Below are positions 44,666 to 53,516 of a stretch of 64,000 nucleotides of DNA, one piece after another. The number at the start of each line of letters is the position of its first letter. The first letter of the stretch is position 1. This stretch comes from Massilia polaris. GTDB taxonomy: Bacteria > Pseudomonadota > Gammaproteobacteria > Burkholderiales > Burkholderiaceae_D. Below the pieces are notes generated by a model. It was not told where the DNA came from, did no database searches, and saw only the letters and a program-made list of their open reading frames with translations. The translations under genes and the position numbers were made by a program. The DNA lies in the NCBI RefSeq assembly GCF_012927275.1, contig NZ_JABBGG010000011.1, positions 1 through 64,000 on the forward strand. Reading direction: 5' to 3'.

Positions 44666-44700
44666 CAAGGCACGGGTCGCATGGAACCGTGCCTTGTTTC
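44666..44700 (+). terminator. Terminator after the FCGIVRPP gene
   Basis: A 10-bp stem (44666-44675 with 44687-44696) and 11-nt loop followed by TTTC. A second hairpin (GGGCGC/GCGCCC, about 44635-44657) lies just before it. It stands between convergent genes and may work both ways. Confidence 0.7.
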
Positions 44701-44712
44701 TTGCGTGTCCGC

Positions 44713-44976
44713 TTACGCGGCAGCGGGATTGCCAGGCTGAACGGCCATCAGCGCGCGCAGCTCGCGGATACTGAAATTGCTCACCTCATGCATGCGCAGC
44801 AAGATGGTCGCGCCGATCGGCAAGGTGCGGTGCCGGATCTTGCTGATCACCGGCGGCGCCACTTCGAGGGCACGCGACAGCGCGGCATCGTTTTTCAGGT
44901 GCAGTTTCTCCATGATCGCATCGAGGACGCGGTTGGGATCGTAGCCGGCTGCATCCGGAATTTTTCTTCCTGACAT
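44713..44976 (-). CDS. Small HTH protein
   Basis: An 87-residue protein with an XRE-like helix-turn-helix: LKNDAALSRALEVAPPVISKIRHRTLPIG, followed by ILLRMHEVSNFSIRELRALM. This matches short phage-repressor-like regulators common in Oxalobacteraceae. Start ATG 44976 with GAGAG upstream. It is convergent with the FCGIVRPP gene, whose regulator it could be, although nothing shows that directly. Confidence 0.8.
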   Translation of the reverse strand: MSGRKIPDAAGYDPNRVLDAIMEKLHLKNDAALSRALEVAPPVISKIRHRTLPIGATILLRMHEVSNFSIRELRALMAVQPGNPAAA

Positions 44977-45175
44977 TACAAATCTCTCAAGCAAGTTCGT
45001 ACCGTGTCTAATTCGACGCGGAAAGGTTACTACAAATCAATAAATGGTGTGAATTGCCAAAAACCATCGAATATGCGGCGTTTCGTGCAATCGGCACGAT
45101 GATACACAGCTTTGATGATAGCTGCATAAGACCGCCCGATTTTGCTTCGGCGGCGGCGGCTTGGCGGGCCGGCAT

Positions 45176-45436
45176 TTACTGGTCGCCGGAGCGCGGCGGA
45201 ATCAGCGTGACGGGCGTGAACATCCAGTCGATGGCGATGCGGGCGGCCAGTTGGCTGTAGGTGGAGGGAATCAGGCAGAACTGGACCAGCATGCGGTCCT
45301 CGTCCGATGGTGCGAGCCGCCAGTTGAGCTGGCGGCGGATCTCTTCAGGCGCGGGCGGCGGGCGGCGCTCTGCTTCGCGCGCTGCCATGTAGGCCCGGAC
45401 CTGCTCCTTGGTCGGTTGGTTGATGCGATGCGGCAT
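45176..45436 (-). CDS. Hypothetical protein
   Basis: An 86-residue protein, no family recognised. Basic/Pro-rich N-terminus (MPHRINQPTKEQVRAYMAAREAERRPPPAPEE, shown in part as PTKEQVRAYMAAREAE), then a short beta/helix part (EDRMLVQFCLIPSTYSQLAARIAIDW). ATG 45436 with AGGG upstream. The 200 bp to its right and the 160 bp to its left show no other gene. Confidence 0.6.
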   Translation of the reverse strand: MPHRINQPTKEQVRAYMAAREAERRPPPAPEEIRRQLNWRLAPSDEDRMLVQFCLIPSTYSQLAARIAIDWMFTPVTLIPPRSGDQ

Positions 45437-45597
45437 GGAAAGCCCTGGCACAAGTAGGCGATCGGATAAGACTTCGCTCACGATAAGCCCGGCAAGGGCG
45501 GTCCGCTTGAGAGAGCTCAAATGTGAATCCGATTTCGCCCCGCCAACTCGTGCCTGTGCACGCGACACGACGCTTTCACTTCATTGCGAAGCGTGCT

Positions 45598-45846
45598 TCA
45601 CTTCTTCTGGTGCACGCGCCGTTGCTGGCTTTCTTGCGTTTTCTGCTTATTTTGCTTGTCCGTAAATAGGGTGACCGCATCTTTGCGGGCTTGCTCTAGC
45701 GTACGCATTTCTTCCTGATCGTCGTGTTTGACGAAAAAGTCCGCCGCCTGAGCGTCAACCACTAACTTAATGGCAGCGGCGTCTTCCAGGTCGTAAATTT
45801 CGGTGAGGAGGGTCGTTATTTCGTCCAGGTATTCTTCGTAGGTCAT
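45598..45846 (-). CDS. Hypothetical helical protein
   Basis: An 82-residue protein: TYEEYLDEITTLLTEIYDLEDAAAIKLVVDAQAADFFVKHDD (excerpt TYEEYLDEITTLLTEIYDL), then a Lys/Gln-rich tail. Predicted helical, family not recognised. ATG 45846 has GGAAA upstream. It is 24 bp upstream-to-downstream of the NAD(P)-binding protein gene on the same strand and could be co-transcribed with it. Confidence 0.6.
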   Translation of the reverse strand: MTYEEYLDEITTLLTEIYDLEDAAAIKLVVDAQAADFFVKHDDQEEMRTLEQARKDAVTLFTDKQNKQKTQESQQRRVHQKK

Positions 45847-45869
45847 GTTCGTTTCCAATAATAAGTCCG

Positions 45870-46757
45870 CTATTGTGCCAGAGCCATGGCCGCCACGGCT
45901 TCCGCCACGTCCGGATGGCGCAGGCGCACGCCCAGTTCCTGGCGCAGGCGGCGGTTATCCAGGCGGCGCGATTCCGACATAAACGACAGCAGCATCGGCG
46001 ACACCTGCGCCTGCAGTTCGGCGCGTGGCAGGCGCGGCGGGCGCGGCAACGCGAACGCATCGGCGACCGTATCGAAATAATCGCCCATCTTCAGGCGGCT
46101 GTCGTCCACCGCATGATAGACCCGCCCGGGCCGGGCCCGGAACAGCGCCAGCGCGACCACCTGCGCCAGGTCGTCCGCGTGGATGTGGTTGGTGAACACG
46201 TCGTCTGCCGGCAGCAAGGCCGGCGTGCCCTGCTCCAGCCGCTTGATCGGCAGGCGGTCGGCAGCGTAAATGCCGGGCACGCGCACGATGGCCAGGTGCG
46301 CGCCGCTGCGGCGCGCCCAATCGCGCAGCACGCGCTCGGCATCGACGCGGCGTTGGGCGCGTGCGTTGCGCGGCGCCACCGTGCGCGTCTCCGGCACCAG
46401 TTCGCCCGCGCAGTCGCCATACACCCCGCTGGTGCTGACGTAGACCACGCGCCCGCCGGCAGGCAGCAAGGCGGTCAGGCGCCGGCTACGCAGGTCCAGT
46501 TCGCCGTCAGGCTGCGGCGGCGCCAGGTGCACCACGTACTGCGCCAGTCCGGCCAGCCGTTTCAGCGTTTCAGGCTGATCGAGGTTGCCGACGACCGGCA
46601 CCGCCCCCGCCCGGCGCAGCTCGGCGCAACGCCCGGCGCTGCTGGTGAGCGCGAACACGCGAAAACGATCTCGCACCAGCGGCAACAGGCGCATGCCGAC
46701 GTCGCCGCAACCGATGATCAGAAGGTGCGGCCGCTTGAATTGTCGAGTTTTGTCCAT
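45870..46757 (-). CDS. NAD(P)-dependent epimerase/SDR-like protein
   Basis: A 295-residue extended-SDR protein of the YeeZ type. Features are LLIIGCGDVGMRLLPLV (Rossmann loop), VVYVSTSGVYGDCAG (active-site strand with Ser and Tyr) and NHIHADDLAQVVALAL. The YxxxK catalytic pair is not obvious, as in several YeeZ-like proteins, so catalysis is uncertain. Start ATG 46757 (MDKTRQFKRP); an upstream frame extension is not supported. Confidence 0.85.
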   Translation of the reverse strand: MDKTRQFKRPHLLIIGCGDVGMRLLPLVRDRFRVFALTSSAGRCAELRRAGAVPVVGNLDQPETLKRLAGLAQYVVHLAPPQPDGELDLRSRRLTALLPAGGRVVYVSTSGVYGDCAGELVPETRTVAPRNARAQRRVDAERVLRDWARRSGAHLAIVRVPGIYAADRLPIKRLEQGTPALLPADDVFTNHIHADDLAQVVALALFRARPGRVYHAVDDSRLKMGDYFDTVADAFALPRPPRLPRAELQAQVSPMLLSFMSESRRLDNRRLRQELGVRLRHPDVAEAVAAMALAQ

Positions 46758-46857
46758 GTCATTTATTGTATGACAAGACGTGCGCGCGGGGTTACGGGAC
46801 AATGCGGGTACCGCCGCTGTGCTATCATTTCCTGTTGATAAAGAACTAAAGTTTGCT

Positions 46858-47439
46858 ATGACTTACGCGGAACTACGCCGGAATCCCGCGGCCGACGCCT
46901 TCTGGGCCGGGCTGGCGGCGCGCGACCACTGCCTCCAGATATACGACTCCGACCGCCTCTTCCTGAACGCGCTGGAAGGCTTCGTCGCGGGTGGCATCCG
47001 GCAAGGCGATTCGATCGTCCTGATCGCAACGCCGGCACACCTGTCCGCCCTCGCCGCCCGTCTCTCGCGCAACGGCTTCGACGTCGATGCGGCGGTGGAA
47101 CGCGGCCAGTACATCGCGCTCGACGCCGCCCAGACCCTGGCCCGTTTCATGGTCGACGGCTGGCCTGATGAAGCCATGTTCAACGCCGTGGTCGACGAAC
47201 TGCTCGGCCGCGCACGGCGCCACCACCACAAGGTACGCGCGTTCGGCGAGATGGTCGCACTGATGTGGGCTGACGGCCTGTGCGACGCCGCGGTCCAGCT
47301 CGAACACTTCTGGACCCGCCTCTGCGTCCAGGAAGAATTCTCTCTGTTCTGCGCCTATCCTAAAGCAGCGTTCGGCGACGCTGCCGATGCCGGCATCCAC
47401 CAAGTGTGCGCTGCCCATTCCAAGCTGTATACAATGTAA
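46858..47439 (+). CDS. MEDS-domain sensory protein
   Basis: A 193-residue protein matching the MEDS domain (named for methanogen/methylotroph DcmR sensors): HCLQIYDSDRLFLNALEGFVAGGIRQGDSIVLIATPAH near the start (excerpt HCLQIYDSDRLFLNALEGF), GQYIALDAAQTLARFMVDGWPD in the middle and FSLFCAYPKAAF at the end. Such domains are usually fused to kinases or regulators; here it stands alone, so it may modulate a separate partner. ATG 46858 is chosen by similarity; the ribosome site is weak. Confidence 0.85.
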   Translation: MTYAELRRNPAADAFWAGLAARDHCLQIYDSDRLFLNALEGFVAGGIRQGDSIVLIATPAHLSALAARLSRNGFDVDAAVERGQYIALDAAQTLARFMVDGWPDEAMFNAVVDELLGRARRHHHKVRAFGEMVALMWADGLCDAAVQLEHFWTRLCVQEEFSLFCAYPKAAFGDAADAGIHQVCAAHSKLYTM

Positions 47440-47511
47440 TCTTCGCCTCACCGGCGCCTGTCGAGGCTGCCGGAACCAGCAGGCAGGCAACTTCCAACAC
47501 ACTCATTCAGC

Positions 47512-48537
47512 ATGACTTTCCAGATTACAGTCCTACCTAGCGGCCATCAATTTGCTTGCGAACCCGATGAAACGGTCCTGACGGCAGCCCTGCGCGCCGG
47601 CATCGGCCTGCCGTACGGCTGCAAGAACGGCGCCTGCGGTTCGTGCAAGGGCAAAGTCGTCGAAGGCTCGGTCGAGCACAAGGCGCATCAGCAACGCGCG
47701 CTGCCGGAAGACGAGCGCGCACTTGGCATGGCCCTGTTCTGCTGCGCCGTTCCAGGAAACGACCTGGTCATCGAAGCGCGCGAAGTCGCCGGCAGCAGCG
47801 AATACCCGGTACGCAAGATGCCGGCGCGCGTGGCCAGCGTCGAAAAAGTCGCACCCGATGTTGCCGTGGTCACGCTTCAGTTGCCCGCCAACGAAGCGCT
47901 CGCCTACCGCGCCGGCCAGTACATCGAATTCCTGCTCAAGGACGGCAAGCGCCGCAGCTACAGCATGGCCAGCGCGCCCAGCCTCGAAGGCCCGGTCACG
48001 CTGCACATCCGCTACATGGCGGGCGGACTGTTTACCGAGCAGGTGTTCAACACGATGAAAGAGCGCGACATTTTGCGCTTCGAAGGGCCGCACGGCACCT
48101 TCTTCCTGCGCGAGGAAACCGACAAGCCGATCGTGCTGCTGGCGTCCGGAACCGGGTTCGCGCCGATCAAGGCGCTGGTCGAGCACCTGATCCACTTGAA
48201 ATCGACCCGTCCGGTCAGCCTGTACTGGGGTGGACGCCGTCCGCTCGACCTGTACATGAACGCGCTATGCGAAGAATGGGCGGCCACCCTGCCGGGCTTT
48301 AGCTACGTGCCGGTGGTATCGCACGCGCTGCCGGAAGACCACTGGGCCGGCCGGACCGGCTTCGTGCACGCGGCGGTCATGCAGGACATTCCCGACCTGT
48401 CGAACTACCAGGTCTACGCCTGCGGCGCGCCGATCGTGGTCGACTCCGCGCGCCGTGACTACGTCGAAAAGTGCAAGCTGCCAGCCGACGAGTTTTACGC
48501 CGACGCCTTCACCAGCGAAGCCGACCTCGCCCCATAA
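47512..48537 (+). CDS. 2Fe-2S/FAD oxidoreductase, CDP-6-deoxy-delta-3,4-glucoseen reductase-like
   Basis: A 341-residue electron-transfer protein. A plant-type 2Fe-2S ferredoxin domain comes first (CKNGACGSCKGKV plus a later Cys in FCCAV), then the ferredoxin-NADP reductase core with FAD motif RRSYSMAS and NAD segments ASGTGFAPIKALVEH and VYACGAP. It matches enzymes annotated as CDP-6-deoxy-delta-3,4-glucoseen reductase (AscD), but no deoxysugar genes are near, so its true partner is unknown; it may feed electrons to an oxygenase. Confidence 0.9.
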   Translation: MTFQITVLPSGHQFACEPDETVLTAALRAGIGLPYGCKNGACGSCKGKVVEGSVEHKAHQQRALPEDERALGMALFCCAVPGNDLVIEAREVAGSSEYPVRKMPARVASVEKVAPDVAVVTLQLPANEALAYRAGQYIEFLLKDGKRRSYSMASAPSLEGPVTLHIRYMAGGLFTEQVFNTMKERDILRFEGPHGTFFLREETDKPIVLLASGTGFAPIKALVEHLIHLKSTRPVSLYWGGRRPLDLYMNALCEEWAATLPGFSYVPVVSHALPEDHWAGRTGFVHAAVMQDIPDLSNYQVYACGAPIVVDSARRDYVEKCKLPADEFYADAFTSEADLAP

Positions 48538-48568
48538 TCCGCCGACCGATTTTGGAACAAAAACCACG

Positions 48569-49180
48569 TTAGCGGCGGCGTACGGAACCTGCATCGAATT
48601 GCTGGCGATGCCTGCCCGTCACCTCGCGGTAGAACGCGCGGATCTCCACCATGTCCGCCTCGATTTCCCCGCTGGTGGTGTACATCCGCCCGATGCCGCC
48701 GGCCTTGCGCGCGTAGTCGAGGTAGGCCAGCCCGATCGGCACGCCGGCGCCATGCGCGATGTGATAAAAGCCGGTCTTCCAGTGCGTGACCTTTCCGCGC
48801 GTGCCTTCCGGCGCGACGATCACCGCCAGCCGTTCGCGCGCCGCGAAGGCGTCCACCGTTTTCTGCACCAGGTTCGATGACGCGCTGCGGTCGACCGGAA
48901 TTCCTCCCAGCCAGCGCGCGACCGGTCCCAGCGGACCGGCGAAAACACTCGCCTTGGCCATCCAGTAGACCCGCAGCCGCAGCACGAACGCGACCATCAG
49001 CGTGATCGGGAAATCCCAGTTGCTGGTGTGTGGCGCGGCAATGAGCACGTATTTCGGATGCGCCGCGATCTCATCGGGCGTCATGCCCTCGGTGCGCCAG
49101 CCCATCAGGCGCAAGACCACCCCCGACAGGGCGCGCATGGCGGTGTTGACGACGGGCGTGTCAAAAATCGTGGTCTGCAT
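48569..49180 (-). CDS. Lysophospholipid acyltransferase family protein
   Basis: A 203-residue membrane-associated acyltransferase (PlsC fold). The catalytic HxxxxD motif appears as HTSNWD, and the glycerol-phosphate site as VAPEGTRGKVTHWKTG. It should acylate lysophospholipids or an alcohol acceptor. Start chosen at ATG 49180 (MQTTIFDTPVVN); another ATG at 49240 would add 20 residues; neither has a good ribosome site. Confidence 0.87.
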   Translation of the reverse strand: MQTTIFDTPVVNTAMRALSGVVLRLMGWRTEGMTPDEIAAHPKYVLIAAPHTSNWDFPITLMVAFVLRLRVYWMAKASVFAGPLGPVARWLGGIPVDRSASSNLVQKTVDAFAARERLAVIVAPEGTRGKVTHWKTGFYHIAHGAGVPIGLAYLDYARKAGGIGRMYTTSGEIEADMVEIRAFYREVTGRHRQQFDAGSVRRR

Positions 49181-49326
49181 GAAGTTGAAAATGGGAAGGC
49201 GCGCGCTGGGGTCCGGTATTTTACCCGAGTCGACACTCATTCTGTTGACGCGCGGAAAGCCGTTCAAAAGAGGTAAGATCAAACCACGAAGGCAAAAATT
49301 TTCCCCGAACAACCAGGAGTGAGCAT

Positions 49327-49713
49327 ATGCAAATCAACGTCAACACCGACAAGTCCGTCGAGCGCCACCAGGGGCTGGACGAGCACGTTCAAACCGTTGT
49401 CGGCGCTGCCGTCCAGCGCTTCGGCGAACAGATCACCCGGGTCGAGGTTCACCTGTCCGATGAAAACGCCGACAAGTCGGCCGACGGCGGCAGCCGCTGC
49501 ACACTGGAAGCGCGCGTCACCGGCTACCAGCCGGTCGCCGTCAGCAACCACGCCGCCACCCTGCACCAGGCCATCAATGGCGCGGCTGACAAACTCAAGC
49601 GTGCGATCGACAGCGCGCTGGGCCGCCTGCACGACAAGAAACTGCATGAAAAACCGCAGATCGCGGAAGAAGCCCTGACCGAGCAGCACGACGACCAGGG
49701 CAATATGATGTAA
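49327..49713 (+). CDS. HPF/RaiA family ribosome-associated protein
   Basis: A 128-residue protein: MQINVNTDKSVERHQGLDEHV, then RFGEQITRVEVHLSDENADK and CTLEARVTGYQPVAVSNHAATLHQAI with the helix AADKLKRAIDSALGR. This is the beta-alpha-beta fold of hibernation-promoting factors that sit in the 30S decoding channel. It is not the short Hpf next to rpoN, so it is a paralogue. AGGAG precedes ATG 49327. Confidence 0.88.
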   Translation: MQINVNTDKSVERHQGLDEHVQTVVGAAVQRFGEQITRVEVHLSDENADKSADGGSRCTLEARVTGYQPVAVSNHAATLHQAINGAADKLKRAIDSALGRLHDKKLHEKPQIAEEALTEQHDDQGNMM

Positions 49714-49746
49714 TCCCCATCGCCGGCGGCCGCCCGGCTGCCAGCT

Positions 49747-50532
49747 CTACAGCCCGTCCTGCGCCAGCTGGCGCAGGTAGCGCACTCCCGCCAGCGCGCG
49801 GCTCCCGTACCACGACATCATTTCCCCATCGACCAGCCGCACCGGCTTGCCGATCTGCTTTTCCAGCGCTTCCGCATGGGTTTCGGTGAAACGGTAAGGT
49901 TCGGTCGACAGCAGCACGCCGTCGATGCCCGCCACCAGCTCGTCCGACCAGTCGAAGCGCGGATAACGCGCTTCGCCCAGTTGCGGCACGCTCCAGCCGA
50001 TTTCAGCGAGCATGCGCGCGATGTAGGTGTCGGAAGAAATGCTCATCCACGGGTCTTGCCAGATGCAATACAGCACGGTACACGCCCTGCCCTTTGGCCG
50101 CGCGCGCAGCTGCGCCAGTTCGGAGGCGAACGCCGCGCACCACGCCTCGGCCTCATCGTTGGCGCAAAAGATCCCGCCCATCAGGCGCGCCAGGCCAAGG
50201 TTGTCTTCCGGCGCAAGCGGATGGGTGACCACGATATTCGGCACGAACTCAGCCAGCGCATCGACGGTCGGCTTCTCGTTCTCGTCGATATTGACGACCA
50301 GGTGGGTCGGCGCCAGCGCGCGGATTTTGTGAATGTTCACATCCTTGGTGCCGCCGATCTTGGGAATGGACGCGACCATGTCGGCCGGATGGATGCAGAA
50401 GCCGGTCCGCCCGGCCAGTTGCTGCGCCAGTCCCAGGTCGCACAGCAATTCGGTGATCGACGGCACCAGCGAGACGATGCGGGCATCCGGCGCCGGTTGG
50501 TGTTCGCGTCCAAGGGCATCAAGCAGTTTCAT
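49747..50532 (-). CDS. BtuF-like helical-backbone binding protein without signal peptide
   Basis: A 261-residue protein of the periplasmic metal/cobalamin-binding (BtuF/FhuD) class: RIVSLVPSITELLCDLGL, GRTGFCIHP, PTHLVVNIDENEKPTVDAL and GWSVPQLGEARYPRFDWSD. No signal peptide or lipobox is visible, so it may be cytosolic or the start may be mis-called. No BtuCD transporter genes are near. Related cytosolic members are annotated as cobalamin-binding proteins. Confidence 0.85.
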   Translation of the reverse strand: MKLLDALGREHQPAPDARIVSLVPSITELLCDLGLAQQLAGRTGFCIHPADMVASIPKIGGTKDVNIHKIRALAPTHLVVNIDENEKPTVDALAEFVPNIVVTHPLAPEDNLGLARLMGGIFCANDEAEAWCAAFASELAQLRARPKGRACTVLYCIWQDPWMSISSDTYIARMLAEIGWSVPQLGEARYPRFDWSDELVAGIDGVLLSTEPYRFTETHAEALEKQIGKPVRLVDGEMMSWYGSRALAGVRYLRQLAQDGL

Positions 50533-50609
50533 GGAATTTCATTAGAAGTGAATGCCCGCTATTGAAACACTGTTGTTTAGCGAGCGCCAGTGCTCCCGCG
50601 CGGGATGCA

Positions 50610-51635
50610 ATGCGCTATCATTCGTTTCTTAACAGAATTGTACTGCTGAAATACGACGGAAAGCGCATTTTGGAACAGATCGGCACCTTCGGTGCGTCCC
50701 CCTACAAGGTCGAGGACCTGCAGTTATTCAACGGCACTAACGCGGAAACCACCGCGCGGGCGCTGGCCGGCTGCGCCATCATCCGCCTGCCGCATGGCGG
50801 CAAGGTCGCCGACAGCTATCGCGCGCGCCTGTACATCGTGCTGCGCGGCGCGCTCGACGTGGAAGCCGATACCAGCAGCGGGATGAACGACGGCACCGTC
50901 AGCCGGATCCTGCCGGGCGAGAGCGTCGGCGAGCAGGCCGTGCTGGACGATACCGCCAACCTGTTCGCCATCACCGCCAGCGAAGAGTCCGACCTGCTGG
51001 TCATCGAAGCGGAGCTGGTGTGGCGCCTGATCGACGAATCGAACGGCCTCGCGCGCAACCTGCTGCGCATGCTGTCGTTCCGCATCCGCGCCGCCAACGC
51101 GCTGCTGCGCCGGCGCCAGAAGCTGGGCGAGTTCTATCGCCAGCTGTCGCTGAACGACAGCCTGACCGGGCTGTGCAACCGCGCCTGGCTGAACGACATG
51201 CTGCCCAAGATGATCGCCACGGCGCAGCGCAACGGCGCCCCGCTGTCGCTGGTCATGATCGACCTCGACCACTTCAAGCGCTTCAACGACACCCACGGCC
51301 ACCCGGCCGGCGACGACGCGCTGCGGGTCGCCTCCGACGTCGTCGCCGCGGCCTTGCGCCCGACCGACTTCGCCGTGCGTTACGGCGGCGAAGAGCTGAT
51401 GGTCATCCTCCCCGACACCAGCGAGCAGCTGGCGCTGATGGTCGCCGAGCGCCTGTGCTGGCGCCTGCAGGAAGCGGTGGTATTTTCCGACATGCGCCTG
51501 CCGCTGCCGCACATCACCGGCTCGTTTGGCGTCGCCTGCCTGGCGGCTGGCGAGACCGAAGACGCGCTGGTCGCGCGCGCCGACGCGGCGCTGTACCGCG
51601 CCAAGCAGGACGGCCGCAACCGCGTCGCGCTCTAG
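50610..51635 (+). CDS. Diguanylate cyclase with N-terminal cNMP-binding-like domain
   Basis: A 341-residue protein. Residues about 30-150 look like a cyclic-nucleotide-binding barrel (IIRLPHGGKV, LYIVLRGALDVEAD, LPGESVGEQAVLDD). A helical linker leads to a GGDEF domain (LNDSLTGLCNRAWLND, then GGEEL near 260). An RxxD inhibitory site (RPTD) lies five residues before GGEEL. It makes cyclic di-GMP from GTP. Start set at ATG 50610; a TTG at 50562 is an alternative. Confidence 0.9.
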   Translation: MRYHSFLNRIVLLKYDGKRILEQIGTFGASPYKVEDLQLFNGTNAETTARALAGCAIIRLPHGGKVADSYRARLYIVLRGALDVEADTSSGMNDGTVSRILPGESVGEQAVLDDTANLFAITASEESDLLVIEAELVWRLIDESNGLARNLLRMLSFRIRAANALLRRRQKLGEFYRQLSLNDSLTGLCNRAWLNDMLPKMIATAQRNGAPLSLVMIDLDHFKRFNDTHGHPAGDDALRVASDVVAAALRPTDFAVRYGGEELMVILPDTSEQLALMVAERLCWRLQEAVVFSDMRLPLPHITGSFGVACLAAGETEDALVARADAALYRAKQDGRNRVAL

Positions 51636-51752
51636 TTCCGCTCATCCGAACGGATGTTGATCTCGGCTTTAAATGAGCCAATGAGGTACGCAACGCCCTG
51701 CGATTCGTACAAAACCGGCGCATAATCTTTAATAGCCTAGCAGGAGATGGCT

Positions 51753-52019
51753 ATGCCACGCCCTAAGCCCGCTCCACCTACCGATGCCGCCGCCGTACTT
51801 CCGGAAAACGCGAAACCACGCGGCAAAGCATTGGCCCGTCCACGTCGCTGCAGCTGCTCGGTGTATCTTCACGGCCAGGACACATATCCTGGCGCGATCG
51901 ACTTGTACACCTTTGCAATTCGCGGGCGGTCCGGACAGAGCTACCAAATTGTCGCCAGCACGATTAACCATGTAGTCGTGATTTGCGCAATCGCCCGCCG
52001 ATTCACACCCCTTGGCTGA
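51753..52019 (+). CDS. Orphan small protein
   Basis: An 88-residue protein, Pro/Ala/Arg-rich at the start, then CSCSVYLHGQDTYPGAIDLYTFAIRG and a hydrophobic end. No family recognised. ATG 51753 has AGGAG six bases upstream; the ATG at 51747 overlaps that site. Close to exonuclease I, 48 bp before it. Confidence 0.55.
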   Translation: MPRPKPAPPTDAAAVLPENAKPRGKALARPRRCSCSVYLHGQDTYPGAIDLYTFAIRGRSGQSYQIVASTINHVVVICAIARRFTPLG

Positions 52020-52067
52020 GCGCCGATCCTGACACTCGCGGGTCGTGGCGGCGGTACAATACGCCCC

Positions 52068-53516
52068 ATGACAACCCACACCTTCCTCTGGCACGACTAC
52101 GAAACCTTCGGCGTGCAACCGCGGCGCGACCGCCCGGCGCAGTTTGCGGCGATCCGCACCGACGCCAAGCTGAACGAGATCGGCGACCCGATCATGCTGT
52201 ACTGTCAGCCGGCGCCGGACTTCCTGCCCGATCCGCAGTCCTGCCTGATCACCGGCATCACGCCGCAGCAGTGCCTCGAACGGGGTGTGCCAGAACATCA
52301 ATTCGCCGCCACCATCGAAGCCGCGTTCTCGCAGCCCGGCACCATCGGGGTCGGCTACAACACGATCCGCTTCGATGACGAGGTGACGCGCTTCCTGTTC
52401 TGGCGCAACCTGATCGATCCGTACGCGCGCGAGTGGCAGAACAACTGCGGCCGCTGGGACCTGCTCGACGTCGTCCGCATGACCTACGCGCTGCGCCCGG
52501 AAGGCATCGAGTGGCCGCTGCGCGAAGATGGCCGCCCGAGCTTCAAGCTGGAGGAACTGTCGAAGGCCAACGGCCTGGCGCACGAAGCGGCGCACGACGC
52601 GCTATCCGACGTGCGCGCGACCATCGCGCTGGCGCGCCTGATCCGCGACAAGCAGCCGCGCCTGTTCGACTTCTGCCTCAGCCTTCACAAGAAGGACAAA
52701 GTCGCCTCCGAGATGGGCATGCACCTGGCAGCCGGTACCCGCCAGCCGTTCCTGCACGTGTCGGGCATGTTCCCGGCCGAACGCGGCTGCATCGGGCTGG
52801 TCTGGCCGCTCGCCACCCACCCGTCGAACAAGAACGAAGTGCTGGTGTGGGACTGCAGCCACGATCCGTCCGAGCTGTTCGGCATGGATGCGGAGACGAT
52901 CCGCATGCGCATGTTCGCGCGCAGCGCCGACCTGCCCGAAGGCGTGACCCGCCTGCCGGTGAAGAGCATCCACCTGAACAAGTCGCCGATGCTGGTCGGG
53001 AACCTCAAGACCTTGAGCGCGGCGATGGCCGAACGCTGGGGCATCGACATGGAACGCGGCCTCGCGCACGCCGCCATCGCGGCCGCCGCGCCGGACATGA
53101 GCGTGGTGTGGGAGCAGGTCTACTACCGCCCCGCGGCAGCGCAAGAAACCGATGTCGATGAAGACCTGTACGGCGGTTTCGTCAGCCGCGACGACCGCCG
53201 CAGGCTGGACTCCTTGCGCGCCGAGGCGCCCGCCAAACTGGCGCAGCAGCGTCCGTCGTTCGAGGACGAACGGCTGGCCGAACTGCTGTTCCGCTACCGC
53301 GCGCGCAACTTCCCCGAGACCCTGAGCGAGGCCGAGGCACAGCACTGGGAGCAGCACCGCGCGGCCCGCCTGTTCGACGGCGCCGCGGGAGCGCGCACCG
53401 TGGAGCAGCTGTTTGCCGAAGTCGATGCGCTGTCCGAAGACGCCGGCGAACGCGCCGAAGAAATCCTTGGCGCGCTGTACGACTACGCGGAATCGATCGC
53501 GCCGCAGCGCTACTGA
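52068..53516 (+). CDS. sbcB: Exodeoxyribonuclease I
   Basis: A 482-residue 3'-5' single-strand DNA exonuclease. The DnaQ-like exonuclease motifs are visible: LWHDYETFG (Exo I), GVGYNTIRFDDEVTRFLFWRN (Exo II region, excerpt VGYNTIRFDDEVTRF) and HDALSDVRATIALA (Exo III). The C-terminal half is the SH3-like and helical domains. It acts in recombination and repair. The 3' end overlaps the convergent hybrid kinase by 7 bp. Confidence 0.95.
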   Translation: MTTHTFLWHDYETFGVQPRRDRPAQFAAIRTDAKLNEIGDPIMLYCQPAPDFLPDPQSCLITGITPQQCLERGVPEHQFAATIEAAFSQPGTIGVGYNTIRFDDEVTRFLFWRNLIDPYAREWQNNCGRWDLLDVVRMTYALRPEGIEWPLREDGRPSFKLEELSKANGLAHEAAHDALSDVRATIALARLIRDKQPRLFDFCLSLHKKDKVASEMGMHLAAGTRQPFLHVSGMFPAERGCIGLVWPLATHPSNKNEVLVWDCSHDPSELFGMDAETIRMRMFARSADLPEGVTRLPVKSIHLNKSPMLVGNLKTLSAAMAERWGIDMERGLAHAAIAAAAPDMSVVWEQVYYRPAAAQETDVDEDLYGGFVSRDDRRRLDSLRAEAPAKLAQQRPSFEDERLAELLFRYRARNFPETLSEAEAQHWEQHRAARLFDGAAGARTVEQLFAEVDALSEDAGERAEEILGALYDYAESIAPQRY

